From: Nonomuraea sp.
GTDB taxonomy: Bacteria; Actinomycetota; Actinomycetes; Streptosporangiales; Streptosporangiaceae
DNA: 14,466 nt
NCBI GenBank assembly: GCA_013362835.1
Contig: JABFVJ010000137.1
Coordinates: 1-14,466 of the forward strand
Direction: 5' to 3'
This document shows positions 13,755 through 14,466 of this stretch, in pieces. The translations under genes were made by a program, and so were the position numbers. Each line of letters opens with the position of its first letter. Position 1 is the first letter of the stretch. The notes beneath the pieces were generated by a model. It was given only the letters and a program-made list of their open reading frames with translations, did not search any database and was not told the origin of the DNA.

Positions 13755-14466
13755 TCAGCGGAGGTCGAACGCGCGGAGGGTGGTCTGCCTGACGCGGTTG
13801 CCCGCCGCGTCCCACGCCTCCGCCTTCAGGCTCACCGCGCCCTTGGTGACGCGGTAGGGCGGGTACTTCGCACGGGCGGTGTAGCCGCCGTCCCGGCCGC
13901 GCCTGAGGTCGGCGGGCTGCCAGGTGGCGCCGTCGTCGGTGCTGGTCCACAGCCGCACGCCCGCGATGGCCGGCATCTTCGCCGCCGACGGCCCGTGGTA
14001 GGCCTCCAGCTCGAACGTGTGCCCGCGCCCGGCCGCGACCGTGTTCGCGGCGGACAGGCTGTCACCGAGGTCGTAGCTGACGTAGACCGCCGGCGTGGTG
14101 CGGCACTGCTCGACCAGCCCGTCGACGAACCAGGCGTAGCAGTTGGCGCCCGGCCTCAGCTGGTCCTTGGCCGGCGGGGCGGTGAACGTCCACTCGATGT
14201 CCTGAAGGTCGTTCCTGGCCGTCAGCCGGTACGTGCCCGGCCCCTCGGGCAGCGGGTAGCGCGGCAGCGTGTCGAACCCCGGCACCGGGGCGTTCCGGAT
14301 CTCCTTGCCGTCGCGGTACAGGTGCAGCTCGTACTGTGGTGCCAGGTCGCCGAACGCGACGCCGTCGTCGCGCCGTTCGCCGACCCCGCTGACCATGGAC
14401 GGCGTCACCCACAGGTTGCCGTCGTGCACGCAGATCGCGCACGGCACCCCGATCACGAGCTGCTTG
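13755..14466 (-). CDS. C-terminal part of a large protein, resembling the tail of actinobacterial S8 serine peptidases (5' end outside the window)
   Basis: The frame is open from the right edge to TGA 13755-13757, about 237 residues; the GTG at 14454-14456 is probably internal because the frame continues upstream. No catalytic residues are in the visible part. What can be seen are beta-sandwich-like stretches: YELHLYRDGKEIRNAPV, GPGTYRLTARNDLQDIEWTF, PAVYVSYDLGDSLSA, GVRLWTSTDDGATWQPADL and VSLKAEAWDAAGNRVRQT, ending in LRAFDLR. This order (YRDGK, WTF, DDGATW, AWDAAGN) is what I recall from the C-terminal ends of long secreted subtilisin-like peptidases in Streptomyces and relatives, where it follows the protease and accessory domains. 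That recollection could not be tested here. A strong hairpin follows the stop. It could instead be another secreted multidomain protein. Confidence 0.6.
   Translation of the reverse strand, partial: KQLVIGVPCAICVHDGNLWVTPSMVSGVGERRDDGVAFGDLAPQYELHLYRDGKEIRNAPVPGFDTLPRYPLPEGPGTYRLTARNDLQDIEWTFTAPPAKDQLRPGANCYAWFVDGLVEQCRTTPAVYVSYDLGDSLSAANTVAAGRGHTFELEAYHGPSAAKMPAIAGVRLWTSTDDGATWQPADLRRGRDGGYTARAKYPPYRVTKGAVSLKAEAWDAAGNRVRQTTLRAFDLR

Noticed and set aside
1..14466. tRNA, rRNA, CRISPR array, transposase or phage genes
   Set aside because: I looked for cloverleaf-like stems, regularly spaced repeats and transposase motifs and found none; the gene order and composition look uniform across the window.

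Overview
The window looks like chromosomal DNA of a high-GC actinomycete. Codon third positions are strongly G/C, GTG and TTG starts are used, terminators are GC-rich hairpins mostly without a T run, and the secreted proteins have actinobacterial signal peptides. A Streptosporangiales-type genome would fit, but that is an inference from general impression. I see no rRNA, tRNA, CRISPR array, insertion sequence or phage gene, and no gap over 300 bases.

Layout: (1) 1-2420, minus strand: an almost complete rifampin-phosphotransferase-type PEP-utilising enzyme, missing only its last few codons. (2) 2502-11526, minus strand: a six-gene transcription unit with a recognisable beginning and end. It starts at a promoter overlapped by a 23-bp palindrome near 11.5 kb. 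It encodes a cytoplasmic GH20 beta-N-acetylhexosaminidase, a secreted phospholipase D-like protein with a seven-repeat C-terminal region, a sugar-binding lipoprotein, two MalF/MalG-type permeases and a secreted UshA-type 5'-nucleotidase. It ends at a 15-bp-stem hairpin. Gene junctions are +4 overlap, 19-nt gap, 3-nt gap, +8 overlap and 45-nt gap, so co-transcription is very likely. (3) 11539-12705, plus strand: a divergent ROK-family repressor-like protein, the obvious candidate regulator of the operon. (4) 12739-13638, minus strand: a YihY/BrkB-type membrane protein, convergent with the ROK gene. (5) 13755-14466, minus strand: the C-terminal part of a large protein entering from the right edge, resembling the tail of actinobacterial S8 serine peptidases.

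Reading the operon: the transporter would import an amino-sugar-containing glycan fragment that the leaderless hexosaminidase splits in the cytoplasm, with the ROK protein sensing a product. No transporter ATPase is encoded, so a shared MsiK/UgpC-type ATPase from elsewhere is presumably used. The unusual part is that two secreted phosphate-ester enzymes, a PLD-superfamily protein and a 5'-nucleotidase/UDP-sugar hydrolase-type enzyme, sit inside the same unit. This suggests that the natural substrate combines hexosamine with phosphodiester or nucleotide groups, for example nucleotide sugars, anionic wall polymers or other cell debris. That substrate is inferred and not shown by the sequence.
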